Below, one piece after another: positions 19,562 to 31,635 of a stretch of DNA of 64,000 nt. The stretch's first letter is position 1. Each line of letters begins with the position of its first letter. The notes beneath the pieces are model-generated. The model was not told where the DNA came from and ran no database searches. It saw only the letters and a list, made by a program, of their open reading frames with translations. A program made the position numbers and the translations under genes. Location: contig CM082583.2 of assembly GCA_040954595.2 (NCBI GenBank), positions 12,214,001 through 12,278,000 on the forward strand, written 5' to 3'. Source of the DNA: Balanoglossus misakiensis. Taxonomy: Eukaryota; Hemichordata.

Positions 19562-20110
19562 TATTTATTGAGGATTGTGGGATGTTTCATACATGCGCAT
19601 GAGCACTGAGCTTCAAAATGGCGGAGCTGATGAGGAGTATACGATAACCCTAGTTGAGGTCAGTTTTATCAGTTTTCATGCGTTTTATTCGTTTTCCCAG
19701 GTAACTTCTATAATTTTTCAAAAGGTTAGATGTTGCTTCCGCAGTGTTTGAAGTTTTCACACTATCTTATCGGTTTTGCTGTTTTAACTTGGAAGTTAGA
19801 CTTTCGGTGTGCGATCGCCCGACTTTTCTGTGGGGTACAGCTGACAGCTCGGCCTTTGTTGTTTGTTTATAGAACTTTTGGTGCCCCGGACTCCCTTCGC
19901 GTTCTGCCCTGACTGTGGCGAAAGTCAGGTCATTTCAGACCTGTGCCAAACCCATAGTTTTCCCGACTTTTGCACACTTCTGCAACAATTCGTCAAATTT
20001 GTAGTAAACCAAAACATCGTGCAAAGGTCAAAGACGCCATATTTTGAGGGGCGGGAAAACCCTCCTTCAAAAACTGTGAGTTTGTTAGATTTTAGTCACA
20101 AAATCAGCCA
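19562..20110 (+). promoter_or_regulatory. Promoter-like district, probably firing rightward
   Basis: Contains NRF1-like ATGCGCAT (19593-19600), AAAATGGCGGAG (YY1-type, 19615-19626) and, near 20040-20060, GCCATATTTTG (CArG-like), GGGGCGGG (Sp1-type) and GGCGGGAAAA (E2F-type). The ATG in the YY1 site opens only nine codons. CAG|GTAACT at 19700 and ACT|GTGAGT near 20080 are fair donor sites, so a non-coding first exon is possible. No downstream exon was found. Confidence 0.35.
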
Positions 20111-20444
20111 GGATTGTCCCACAAGTGTGTTCACGAGTAGCGTTGTATATTTCAAGGCAGATAGTTGTCTATTTCACACCTACAGTGGCCCATTGTACCT
20201 ATGACCATACGTCACTCACGGACCAAGAAATGTACAGCACTCAATGTATTTCCAGCACGCAACCAAAATTTATTCCAGAAATGGTAGACACACGTTACAA
20301 ATGATGGTATATCATTCACAGAAAACTCACCCCACCACTTTGTAGGTTTAACGGAGAGGAGTAGGCCTCCAAAATAACCGTCCGATCTTCTACGGACCAT
20401 ATCACTGCCACAACGGAACCGCACGGCACGGTTGTCCGCAACGA

Positions 20445-20515
20445 AATGACTCGAAGACCCGTGTGGCATCGGTCTTTTATAGTATGTGCCAGGTGGTTGT
20501 GATGCAAATGCAAAT
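20445..20515 (-). promoter_or_regulatory. Octamer plus TATA promoter on the minus strand
   Basis: Read on the minus strand: two overlapping octamers ATTTGCAT (20515-20508 and 20509-20502), 19 bp, CTATAAAAG (20482-20474), then a possible initiator GTCATTTCG near 20450. This order and spacing is that of histone H2B or similar strong promoters, but no histone coding sequence follows. A donor GG|GTGAGT lies near 20330, so a short first exon of about 120 nt is conceivable. Confidence 0.4.
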
Positions 20516-23500
20516 TACAGTGCGCAGTACATGTGCGATAATAACCGATCAATAAACGTCATTCAAAGAGCCCAACTGAAACAAAAGCAAAACATGCATA
20601 AATTTAATTTCACTTGTCACATACCGTTACATTGAAAGTGACCCGATTGTGGCCAGTTGGTTGTTGTTTTCAAACGTGGTTTTACACAGCTTTTCGGGGG
20701 GAGTACGCCTGTAATGAACCACGGGGGACTTTTTCTTGAGTTGCACCTTCCCCTGTTGTGGAAGTATTCATGTTATGAAGGGCGTTTTCAGGGAAAACGG
20801 AACAGCTTTAGAAGACCATTTTTTTCTCAGTACCACCAAGCGGGAGACAGCAAATGAGAACAGAAAATTGGTCTCCCAGCCATGCGTGACAGCCTTGCCT
20901 GCGTGGGACATCACAAGTTTACATAAATTCTAAACACATGTGCAGTTACTCACAATAAAATTTAGTGGAGTCAAATTCTTGCAGGTTCCTTTTCCTTCAT
21001 TACTTTTCTAATTTAATCTGTTCACGGAAGATGAAGGCTTGATTTCAGTACCTGCTGATTTTGTGTATATTCTGACAGTGAACTGTAAATGTATGTTTAT
21101 TATTTCCCCTGACAAATGTGGCCAAACCACTAACTGATCCGGTCAGCATGGCATGGATGTCTAGACTCGGGTTTCTCCCGTAGACATTCCTGTGATTCTG
21201 GTCCATCCCAATTTGTTGTGTAATTATCCAATTACAACCTTCAGTATGGCTAGTATCATGACATGGTCATGGAAAGTTGAGTATGCTCTCCAAAAATCAT
21301 GTGATTGTGGATAATGGAGGGTCACTTAGGTGTATTCCACAAATATAAATAAACATGTTAATTTTATGCAAAAGCATGCAAATGATATGCTAATATTATA
21401 TCCGCCCCTGTTAATTTCAAAGCCTGGAGAACCCTGGGATTACATTGGCTTTCTGTATAAGCTATGGCAGATTTGATTCTTGTCTGCTTCAGTAAGTCTG
21501 AGCTAAGATCTGGTGCAGAATCAATTATTAAAGTCTTTCATTATCATTATCAGAATGATAACAAAGAACTGGGTTTTTTTATTTGGGGGGGGGGGGGTGT
21601 TGGCAGAAGGTGTAGAGAAAAAAAGCATTTCTTCTTCAATGCCTTAAGTCGAAAAATAGGACTGGTAGATATTAAATGGTTCCCCCTTATTGCAGAATAG
21701 GGGAATGTCAAAATCAGTGGTGCATGAGATACAGTATATAGGCTTATCACTGTTAGTTTGCCAAAGGATATCAATTTCAGCTCTGTTTACTCTTCATCTA
21801 TTAACTCTATTTGAAGTTTAACAGAACACAATGCCAAAGTCGATTATTAACAAAATATTGATGCAGGCTCTTTCAAGTAGAAGTAAAAGTTGAAAGTGGG
21901 AAGCTGCTACAACAACAGGCATTTTCAACACTTCCCCCCACTTTGCATTGATTTTATGTTTTGCCTCTGTACAAGTTTCTTGCTGGTAAACTTTCTTAAG
22001 TGCCACTTGTGTTGTTTTGGTAGCAGTCTCTGCTACAGTTGCCGTATGGCGAAGTGTGTGAATGCTTTTCCTGTTGAGCTCATAAGTCACAGGTATTTTT
22101 CCATGTGCACTGAAGTTGTTCCAGGTAACATCAGTGGTGATAAAAGCATGGTTTGGCAATGACTGATTCAAAATATGCAGCCTGTTGGCCGTTCAACCAT
22201 GAAAGAAAAAAAGAAATCTGCTGTATAATTGACTTGGGATTTGTTTTATCAGCAAATATTGACTCGGTAAACACACCCCAATTGTCAGTAGGACCTTACA
22301 GTTAAACAAATTTGAACTTCTTGATGTGGCTGTATAAGACAACACAGTGCCCTTTTTCAAGTACACTGTATTGACACTGTTGGTGCTGTTGTAAGAATTA
22401 ATTTTGATTTCTAACTCTAAACCGAGAACAATGAATGTAATTTTAGCCTTGTGTTTGATTTAGTTTGATGGATTTTCTTGTTCTCTGTATGTCTCCTCAG
22501 ATAATCAGATCAGATTCAGACCTTCCAATCTGCGCTATCAGATAACCATGAAAAAATAGTGTGGTTGGATGAACTTTGGGTGAGACCTGATATCCCTGTA
22601 CAAGTCCCCAATCCCAGCCGAGAGAAGTCCTGTAGTCCTGTAAGTTGTTGAGTTTTAAGGGAATTTTTTTTCCATGGAGTTTCACCAACTTGTGGCGTGC
22701 ACATGCTAGGTCAGTGATTGCACAGCAGTTATGGTGAAGCAGTTATGGTATTGAAAAATGCAGAGGTCAGTGGCAAGGGTTTTTGGCCAATCAGGGTTAA
22801 CTTGGTGTTGATTTATGACATGGGGCCCCTGGCAATGCCTCTTCTGGGTAGCCTGGCTGCTCTGTTTATGGTGTTGATAAGTTCCATTTACTCTGCCCTG
22901 GTCTCCTATTTGATGAACTGTGTACACCCAGCTCTAGTAAAATAAATAAATCTCCACTGAGTCTGGTGGTGTCTCTCTGCCATGTTAGGTTCAAAGCAAT
23001 GGGTCAGACTGGAGAGAGAGAGAAAAAAAGTTGCTGGGTACACATGGTTTGAAAAAACTGGACACTGATTCTTAACTTTCACCAGCAGGAGTTTTTGTGG
23101 GACTTTTCCACTGGAGTGTGTTTTTCCCTGTGAACTTTTTATAAAACATGAATCAGACGTTTAACCAGCGCTGAAAGGTATGAGTGTTTATTATTTATGT
23201 TGTGATGACAGCTGTTTTCATAAATATTGAGCGGGGAAATACAAGCTCCAATTACAGTCGCGCCATTTTTTTTGGCGTAGACGCAGCCTGTGTACAGTTC
23301 TTCCCTGTCATTTTCTGTCCTCACTGATCGCTACTTGATGAGAACATTTAGAAGTGTTACACAGGCTACAATGAGCCAATTAACTTGTAAAGATACAGTC
23401 TTCTTTTGTTTTCCAGCTTGTAGGTGCACATTGCCAAAGAAAGCCTTGCATTGTGTTTTGACATTGCTCAGTGAATTGAAAGACTTGTGTAACACGTTAA

Positions 23501-24141
23501 AAAGGTCCGATTGGGTGATTGTTGGGTTTTTGTGTCCGTTCATCAAAGGGAAAAGAGCTTTCCATTCACTGCATCCATATTGTCAGCAGCATAGAAATGT
23601 TGCAATTTTGAAAAGACAGGGCAACAAAAGAATGACAGGTGCTGTACATGTATGTCCGCCGTGAAGGAAAAAATGAACGAGCTGGTCCATCCCAACGCAA
23701 GGTCAAAGTTAAATTAACATTCTTTGGCCGGAGTCATGACTTGAGGGGCAAGGAATTTGGTTTCCAATTACCTTTTCTCTCTGGTCGATGTGCTTGAATC
23801 GATGATGGAGTGAAGTTAGGAGTGTTCTCGGTTTGTTGGTGACAACACAGCGATACATTAGAACATCAGTAGAAAGTCAGGTACGTTGTTGAACACATAT
23901 GCAGATCAAAACAGGCTTGTATCCCGCGCCCCTCCCCCTCCCCCACTCCCGCACATGTTAGCATACTTTTCTGCAATGACAATTATGTCCATAGAACTCC
24001 ATATTTTGTGATGCAGTTTCAATTTTTTTTGCTAAGGTTGGGGTAGGTTTCATTTACATGTATAGACAAGGCATCAGACATTGACAATACCGGTATTGCT
24101 GTTACAGTATACAGTACTATGGAATGGTACATACACAGTGT

Positions 24142-24206
24142 TACTTTTCACTTGAATGGGTACATTTCAGGATGTACTTTCACTTGAATGGCACTGGTAC
24201 ATTCTG
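24142..24206 (+). repeat. Tandem duplication, about 33 bp unit
   Basis: Two adjacent copies sharing TACTTT, CACTTGAATGG and GTACATT, the second with a 4-5 base insertion. Recent local duplication. Confidence 0.6.
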
Positions 24207-27200
24207 CATGAATGTGTCCTAACCCTCTTTATTCATGATTACGACATGTTGATGCACAGACACAGACAACCTGTTTAGCTGTCTGTATCGCTTCGGATGT
24301 TACATTGTACCTTACACGAATGCATGTAAACTGACTAGAATTCCCAGTCCATCTTGTGTACCCCCCCCCCCCCTCCCTCAGTCCCTTTCCACCCCAAAGC
24401 CCTTCAACCCTCCTGTCTGGCCAATTTTATAAAGTGCAAAAGTTCTAACCATTTCGCCAGTTGTTGATCGGCAAACTTGGCATGGTTGATGTGCTTTGTG
24501 TGCACCATGTCTGCACAGGACCAGTAGATGTATGCCATTGTCCAATGCTCGGAAAGCCATCCCATCACTCTGACAACACACCAATAATGCAATCAGAGTA
24601 CTTTTTGACATCACATCTCGTCACATTACAATCAATACCATTGTGTTGCACTCCAGATTGTAATGACATTATTGCGCTAATGTATCATGTGGTTGTGTTC
24701 TTAATAACAGTGACTTGATTGTCAATAAATGCCCTTTGATCTTGCATTTCTCAAATGTTCAGATTTTAGATGTGAAGTATTTTCCGTCCAAACAAATCCT
24801 GATGTTGGACATCTGTTTAATATAAGCTTGCTCAGATCAATCCTCTATCAGTTCTGATCACTTCATTTTGGATGATCATAAATTAACCATTGAAGTTCTG
24901 CTCACGTATTTTGTTGTGGTGGTCACCTCACAGTGCATGATTTCTATCTTTTCAGTTTGGATGTTTTATGGCACCTCACATATTGATTAATGTCAATGAA
25001 ATACCTGTTCTTATCTGGACGATCCAGAAGCTTGCCTAAATGTGGTCGAGTAATCAATATCGACTAGGGCATGTGGAACCAACAGTTCGTGCTCTGCTTT
25101 GAGCTGGTTGTGTACTTGTCTGGATCCTTTTCAAGAGATAGCTGGCCCTATCAATCTCGGGGATTCGACTGGCATTTACATAAAACTCCTGTATATCTCG
25201 GCAGTTAGCCAGGACTGTCTTGGTTAATAAAAACAGGCGTTGCGATGCAAACGCCACTTGTAATAACTGGCTGGGTTTTAATTAGGTTTGTGAACTGAAT
25301 CAGAGTGGGATTAACTGAGATATCAAATGGTGATTGTGATAACCTTGTTGACAGCCTTGCATTGGTCCTGGAACAAATCCCCTCTTGCAGCCGACTGCCC
25401 ACTCGGGTCGCCGTTTCAAGTGTTTTGGGTGGCAGAGTGCACTCAAGCTGTCGAGTCACATTGGTCAGTCTGTGTACTACTAGTCCTACATGTACATGCA
25501 AATCCACTGCGTAATAATTATTTGCGATCATCATTCACCAAGCATCTTCGACCGTGTTTGTAATGTCACATGGATATTGTATCTGTACAAAAAAAATTAT
25601 GATTCATCTGAGGTTTTCATCAAATTCTGAAAATTGAAGACACCGCAGCTGATAAGTGATTGAATGGTAACATTGAGTGTTTCTTGGATCTCCTCAGTCA
25701 TCATTAGATTAATGGAAATTCAGAAAGGATTTTTTCTCCCAGCCATGGTAACATCATTAATCTCAAGTAGAATGGTAAATGAATCAGATAATGATGGAAT
25801 GGTACACCTAATGTGGCTTGGAATTAATCACTTATGGTCAAATTACTTTGTGTTCACAGTAGTTGTTTTTTTTTCAACAAGTTATTAGCAGGCTTTAGAG
25901 GAGACTTGTAGAGTGTGTGATTCTGATCATCAATGGGGTTTACATCAGACAGTTCATACTGGACTTGCGAAGGTGTAGGTTTTACGGTGGCCCACATCAA
26001 CCAGTTTAGACATGTTACATTGAACCAACACCAGCTCATGGGGCTTTCATACAAAATGCTGAATCATCACTTATTACAGCTGTACTGAAACTCTGCATAA
26101 CGGGCCGTAACCTTCAAATACTTCTATGTCACTCTTGCTGGGGTGACCAAACATTATGACATGGAGGTATTTATGTGTTATGTCTACAAGAAGGATTCGA
26201 GTACAGCTTTGAGAGCCAAGAGATGTATGTGTGCCACTTTGCACACCAATGTAAATAATTTCTCACATTATCCAAAACAGAAATATCCAAAATATTGTCA
26301 AAAGATAACAACCCCACTTCAGCAAGTATGTGTTGACAGAGCCAAGGGACCTGTCACCGTTCAGTTGTGTTGAGCGTAATTAAATTACAGAATTCATAAA
26401 AATTTTCACCATTGAAATAATTGGCTTGTCATGAACACGCCTCTGAGACATTCTTCAAAGTTAAAAAAAATTAATTTAATTAAAAATTAATCTTTCGTTC
26501 TTGTTTAGGTGTGAAGAACAAATAAAGTTACTTAACCAGACAAGAAAATATGAATGAATACATGTCTTCTTTTGATTATGAGGAGATAAAAATAGAGCCT
26601 TCATTCCTGGCTTGGTTTAATCATCAACTCGCTTCCCTGTTTTCTAGTCTGGATTTTACTTCGTCACCACGAGCATGTCCAAACAGTCTCAACTCCGATA
26701 ATGCACTGTGAAGTGCTGCAGAGACTAGAGCTGTTTGTTTCTGCCGAGAGTGATCTGTGAAATCGATTTCTTCTCCCCTCTGCTTAATTTGAATTCACAA
26801 ATGTAGATTTAAAAGGCCACTCGATGGAAAATATCAAAAGTCGGCTGGACAGGGCTTGAACAGGTGTTCTTGACGTGTAGAACATGATAGATGTGTTCAC
26901 CCTGTCGTGTTTGCATGTCACTGCTACCTGTAGTGTTAAGACTGTGGAACTCTTGTCATAAAAAAATGTTGGTGGTTTAAAATGCAGATATTTATTAACG
27001 GCTATCCATGGTTGATGTCGATGTGTTGATTTTTACCATTGTAGAGTATTTGTGATTGATATACATGTATGACACCCGACTAGAACCAGTTTGTCAGTGA
27101 CGAGCTTTGTTCGTATTGCTGTTCTTCACCTTAAAATCTGTCTGTTTCCCCCAGAAGACAACAGCTATCCCCTTTCACGTTCTCACCAGCAGATGGCCAA

Positions 27201-27415
27201 GACCCTGAATGTCTTGTTTTGTCCCGAGGCTTTATAGAGAAACAGGATTCAGGGACATCATCTCATGAATGATTCATAGTTGTCTCTTTCAAAGAAATCC
27301 ATGAGGACATGTACAGCATCACACTGTTGCATGTTACGTTGATACCCGACACCCAATACATGTATAACACTTGTGGAACCAGTCTGATATTATTCAAACT
27401 GTTAGACAAGTCCAT

Positions 27416-27566
27416 TTAAAGCCCCAATAGCTGCCATTTTTGTGCATCATTTTCATGAGTTTACTTTCAAACTTAGAATCGTTCCTTTGATTGAGCTAAA
27501 AACAGTTGATATCCCAATAAAAAATACTGAAAAAATAGCCCAAAGTTGGAGTCACTGTAGCTTTAA
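27416..27566. mobile_element. Candidate MITE with TTAA target duplication
   Basis: The 151-bp segment starts TTAA-AGCCCCAATAGCTG and ends with the inverted relative GTCACTGTAGCT-TTAA. The TTAA at both ends is the target duplication of piggyBac-type elements, and the first bases inside (AGC..CA.T) form an imperfect terminal inverted repeat. No ORF. The inverted repeat is short, so chance cannot be excluded. Confidence 0.35.
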
Positions 27567-30500
27567 TACATTCAGGCTCTGGTGAGCCACGCATACAACA
27601 TAAGTGCTATTTGCATTGTATGTTTTTTCCCTTTCAAGAGGTGGAAAGCATTTCGTTTTACAAATATCTGCGTTGTTACTGAATCATTCATCAGTCGCTC
27701 ACTCACATCGACTCAGCATGGAGTAAGTTTTTAGATTAATGCTGTTACGTTGTAAGCAGGATTATTTATGGCGTTCATAATTAAATCTAGCAGCCTGGCA
27801 CATTAAATTAATGTCTTGTAACTGCTAGAAGTGTCAGACTTACATCCGAGTTATGGGCCGTATTCCAAAATTTCATTATTGACGAAGGTCTCAGATTGAT
27901 GCATACACTGAAAAAAAATGAATATTTCCAGACAATTAATGAAAAGGGTGACGTGAACCGAAAAGATAAATCAATATTCATGAAGCCAATTCCCTGAGTT
28001 TGAAATTATACATTTTCATCACTGGAGTTGTCAGGTGTCAAATTTTTGCAGAAAGCATGAAATTACATTTTCATTAAATTGTGCATTTACAGGAAATTAA
28101 CTGAACATAAAACTCGGTAAATTGTACTTTACTGGAATCATAAATCTGTCTGTGTTGAAAAAAAAGTGGAAAACGTTGCACTTTGAAGTGTGAGAGCTGC
28201 TTAGCGTGGTTATTATTACGTGCAAAATGATTACAACCCAGGATTTATGGGCGATGAGCTTCCTATATGTGAAATGCATCCAATTATCTGTTTTTAGGAC
28301 ATTACTGTCTTATCTGCCAGCCTGTATGGGGAAAATCCCACGAAGCATATGTGAGCACTAATATTTCAGCAGACACCATATTTTATGATGCTTCGCCACT
28401 GGCACGAGGAGAATTTTGTGAGACATTTTTATTGTGAAATGCAAATGAAAGAGATCTGTAAAGCGACAGACATGAAGGTGGCATTTCGTTAGGGATTTTG
28501 CACCTCCAGATATCTGGAGTTTTATCACTTTTATGGAGAGCATCCTGGCCTTGGGGCGGTGGTGGGAGCAGTCGTATTTTTACGCCGATTTGACTTCATT
28601 GCAACAGATTGTGCACGGGCAGTGTGCGTACAGTTTCCAAAGTGAGCTGCTATGGTACAGTGGAGGAATTGATAGTTCTCAGGTACTGGTGTTGTTTCTT
28701 TTTTTTGGCAAAGTCTTGATAACTGACTACCGTTATGGATTGTGATGCATCAGTGTGTGAAAAGATTGCCAAGCTTGTGTGAATTGTTTATCGCACAGCC
28801 GTGAAACACGGTGGCTTTATCGGTATTTTAAAGCCTTGGTGGGACTAGCTGCGCACGACTGGAATTACTGAACATTTTGTAACGTGTATACTTGTGTACA
28901 CTAAGTGCTACCCATAGCAGTGTCTGGCAGTCCACATTATCTGCATGTCTTGTTTCAGATCAATGTTTTTGGTTTCACATTACAGATAAAGCTGCTTCCG
29001 TTTACCAAAATGTATGAATATTGTGGGTGTGTGTATGTTTCAAAATGTTCTTCTCCCAGGTGTGATCAATTTCAATGTAAACTTAAAAATATTGAATATA
29101 CATGTAATCTGACAGTGTTACAATGATGTTAGTGTATAGCCTTTCCCCCAATTTCTGTATGTGTGTTTTAATCCTCAACACTGAAAACAATGGGACTGAA
29201 CAGAACCACAGATTGTCTGTCGGTGAAGGTCGAAAATAACAATTTTCTGCCCTTCTCTGAAACAGCAAATCTATCATGTACCAGTCAGTCTCAGGGGAAT
29301 TTGGCATCAGGGCCAAATTAAAAAGAAATCAGACAAGCGGACGAATCCATGGAAACTAATGTTTGGCAGAAATTGAGTGCATGTTTGTGGTTTATGACAA
29401 TGTAATTAGTGCGCTGGGAGGCAGAGGGGTGAGAGGTAGCCGGCGAAGCAAACAGGGGTGGAATACAAGTCTGATAATCAGAATTCATCAGGTTTATTGT
29501 GAACTCTCCCCACGGGAGGTGAAATAATTATGTACCTGTATGTTAGAGGGAGTGATTGCATAGCTAATGAAGTAGTTGTATTCCCATTGAGGGTTGGCTT
29601 TCACTGCAATTACACTGATATTAGTGGTGATTGCGATCTCCTAATCTGTACCGTTGGGTTCGTAAGGTCTCTGAAATCTGTGTACGTTGTGCAGTTTTTA
29701 ATCCCCGTCAGTTATTATGAAGTGAACTGTACCGTGACTTTCGTTTTCAATATTTCATCTTTAGGTGACTCTCTTTAAGACCCTACAAAAACACCCAAAC
29801 ATTTTTCTATAGGATAAATATAACTTTATAAGCTCAGGCCTAGCTCAAACGTTAAATTGGGAGTGTGAGCAGGGTCGATGTGGTGCATTACAAAACATGT
29901 AATAGGCAAGTGAAAATATTGTTGAACGGTGTAAAAAGAATCTTGCATAATACACATGGGTTCCTGATAAATCCAGCAGTATGTAGCTTTCATGTTTTGT
30001 CGCAAGAGAGTTTGGCAACATGTTTCATTTTTTTTTACTGTATAAAGGGAACCCTCGGCATTCTGCAGACCGACACACAGCATTGCTGCATGAAAAGAAA
30101 ATATTTCTGGAAAAAGAGAAAAATTGAATAGAGGATCGGAGCTTTCACTGAAATGTCTTTGTTTGGGAAAAAGATGAAAAACACCACAGTGGTGCATTTT
30201 CTGTGTCGTATCCGGAATATTGAACATCGCTGGCGGGCTTGAAAATATATCTTTTGCAAGCCTCAGGCCACAGATGAGAGATTTGTATGATCAACTCTGT
30301 ATTCATTAGGCAGACGGTTCAACAGAAAGCATTGGGTCTTGTACACAGGCAGACAGATACAATGGTTTTCTTCTGAACGAGGGAAAGAAACGTTAGCGCA
30401 GACGGGCGCGACCTTCGTGTAGTTCGTCTGAAGTGGCTGGGGCTGCTGCAAGGACAACTTAATGCCGGAGTGTTTTTTCTGCGCCTACAAAGTAAGGATT

Positions 30501-31596
30501 ATTTTATCAGTTTTGAGATAAGTGGCTTGCTTTGGTTTAGCACTGGTTGTGTGCAAAATCTCGTATTGATACACAGCGTCTTGTAAGGACCACCACTAGT
30601 ATATCACAGACACTCTGATCGGTTTTGTTGCTGCTGTTAAACCACAAATTTTGCTTCTGTTTCTGAAGCAGGCAGGGATGTACAAAATAGCTGGCAGCTA
30701 TTTGGAAAAAAAGACATTTTTTCTTATATTGCAATCTGGGGAAAAAAACATGAAAATTTGTATTTGTGTCCTGAAGGTTTCGCTGAACGTTTAGTTTAGT
30801 GGTATCTGCTCAAGGTATTTCATGCCTGGTTTGTGCATTGATTGGGAAACACCTAGAAGCTGTATAGCCGAGATTGATTGAATGGTTGTCAGTGATCAAA
30901 TCTCCAGTCTGATGTATTTTTCATCCGTGTGTAATTAAGTAAGACAAGCTGTTTAAATACTGGAGATGCATCCTCACTTTGGGGTAATAAAGAAAGATGA
31001 CAGTGAGAGGCATTTCCAATCAAGCTTATGATGCCAAATGGTATTAACTTACATTTTTCTGATAGCCTCGCTCAGAGAGTAATGTAGACGGATATGTTTG
31101 CCCAGCGATCAGTTGTGTTTGTGGATGCTTGCAAACATCTGATACCGCTCTTTATACTGATAAGGTTTGATGAAGGAAAGGAGGGAGAAAAAATCAATGT
31201 GTTTACTTTTGTTGCAGAGTAATATAGAATTACTGTGAATTTATGGTATTGCTGTCGCGAAATTATTAATTTGATCACCAGATGTGTTGGTTTGGGGATA
31301 GTTTAGCGTCTGGTAATCTTCTTGGATTTCAAGATCACTGGTGGCACTTATACGGGTGCATTTGGCTGTTGAGTCATCCATCATCTGTCTGTAGTTGCCT
31401 TCAGCCTTGCAGCAGAGCGCGCACGCGGGCCAAAGTTGATGGGGTTTTTATCGGGCGGTCTCTCCTCATTAGCATATCTACTGTTGAAAGTTTTCGATGG
31501 GAAGCTGAGTGCATAAAACGTCACCCCTGTGACCTCGCAACAGCTTCTGTCTGACAACAGTGGTCATTGAAGTGTGGAGCTGAAGTAATTTTGCCC

Positions 31597-31635
31597 AGAG
31601 AGAGAGAGCAAGCGAGCAAGAGAGAGAGAGAGAGG
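31597..31635. repeat. GA microsatellite
   Basis: Imperfect (AG)n interrupted by CAAGCGAGCAAG. Confidence 0.8.

Noticed and set aside
19206-19562. 118-codon minus-strand ORF starting ATGGCAGCG
   Set aside because: No family motif, composition is not convincing, and a minus-strand poly(A) hexamer lies inside its last codons; kept only as part of the promoter-like district.
20316-20552. Minus-strand ORFs beneath the octamer-TATA promoter as histone or snRNA genes
   Set aside because: Neither translated frame resembles a histone, and no snRNA core sequence is found downstream.
24188-24199. ATGGCACTGGTA, similar to the 5' half of miR-183
   Set aside because: The 3' half differs, there is no hairpin partner, and the stretch is part of a local tandem duplication.
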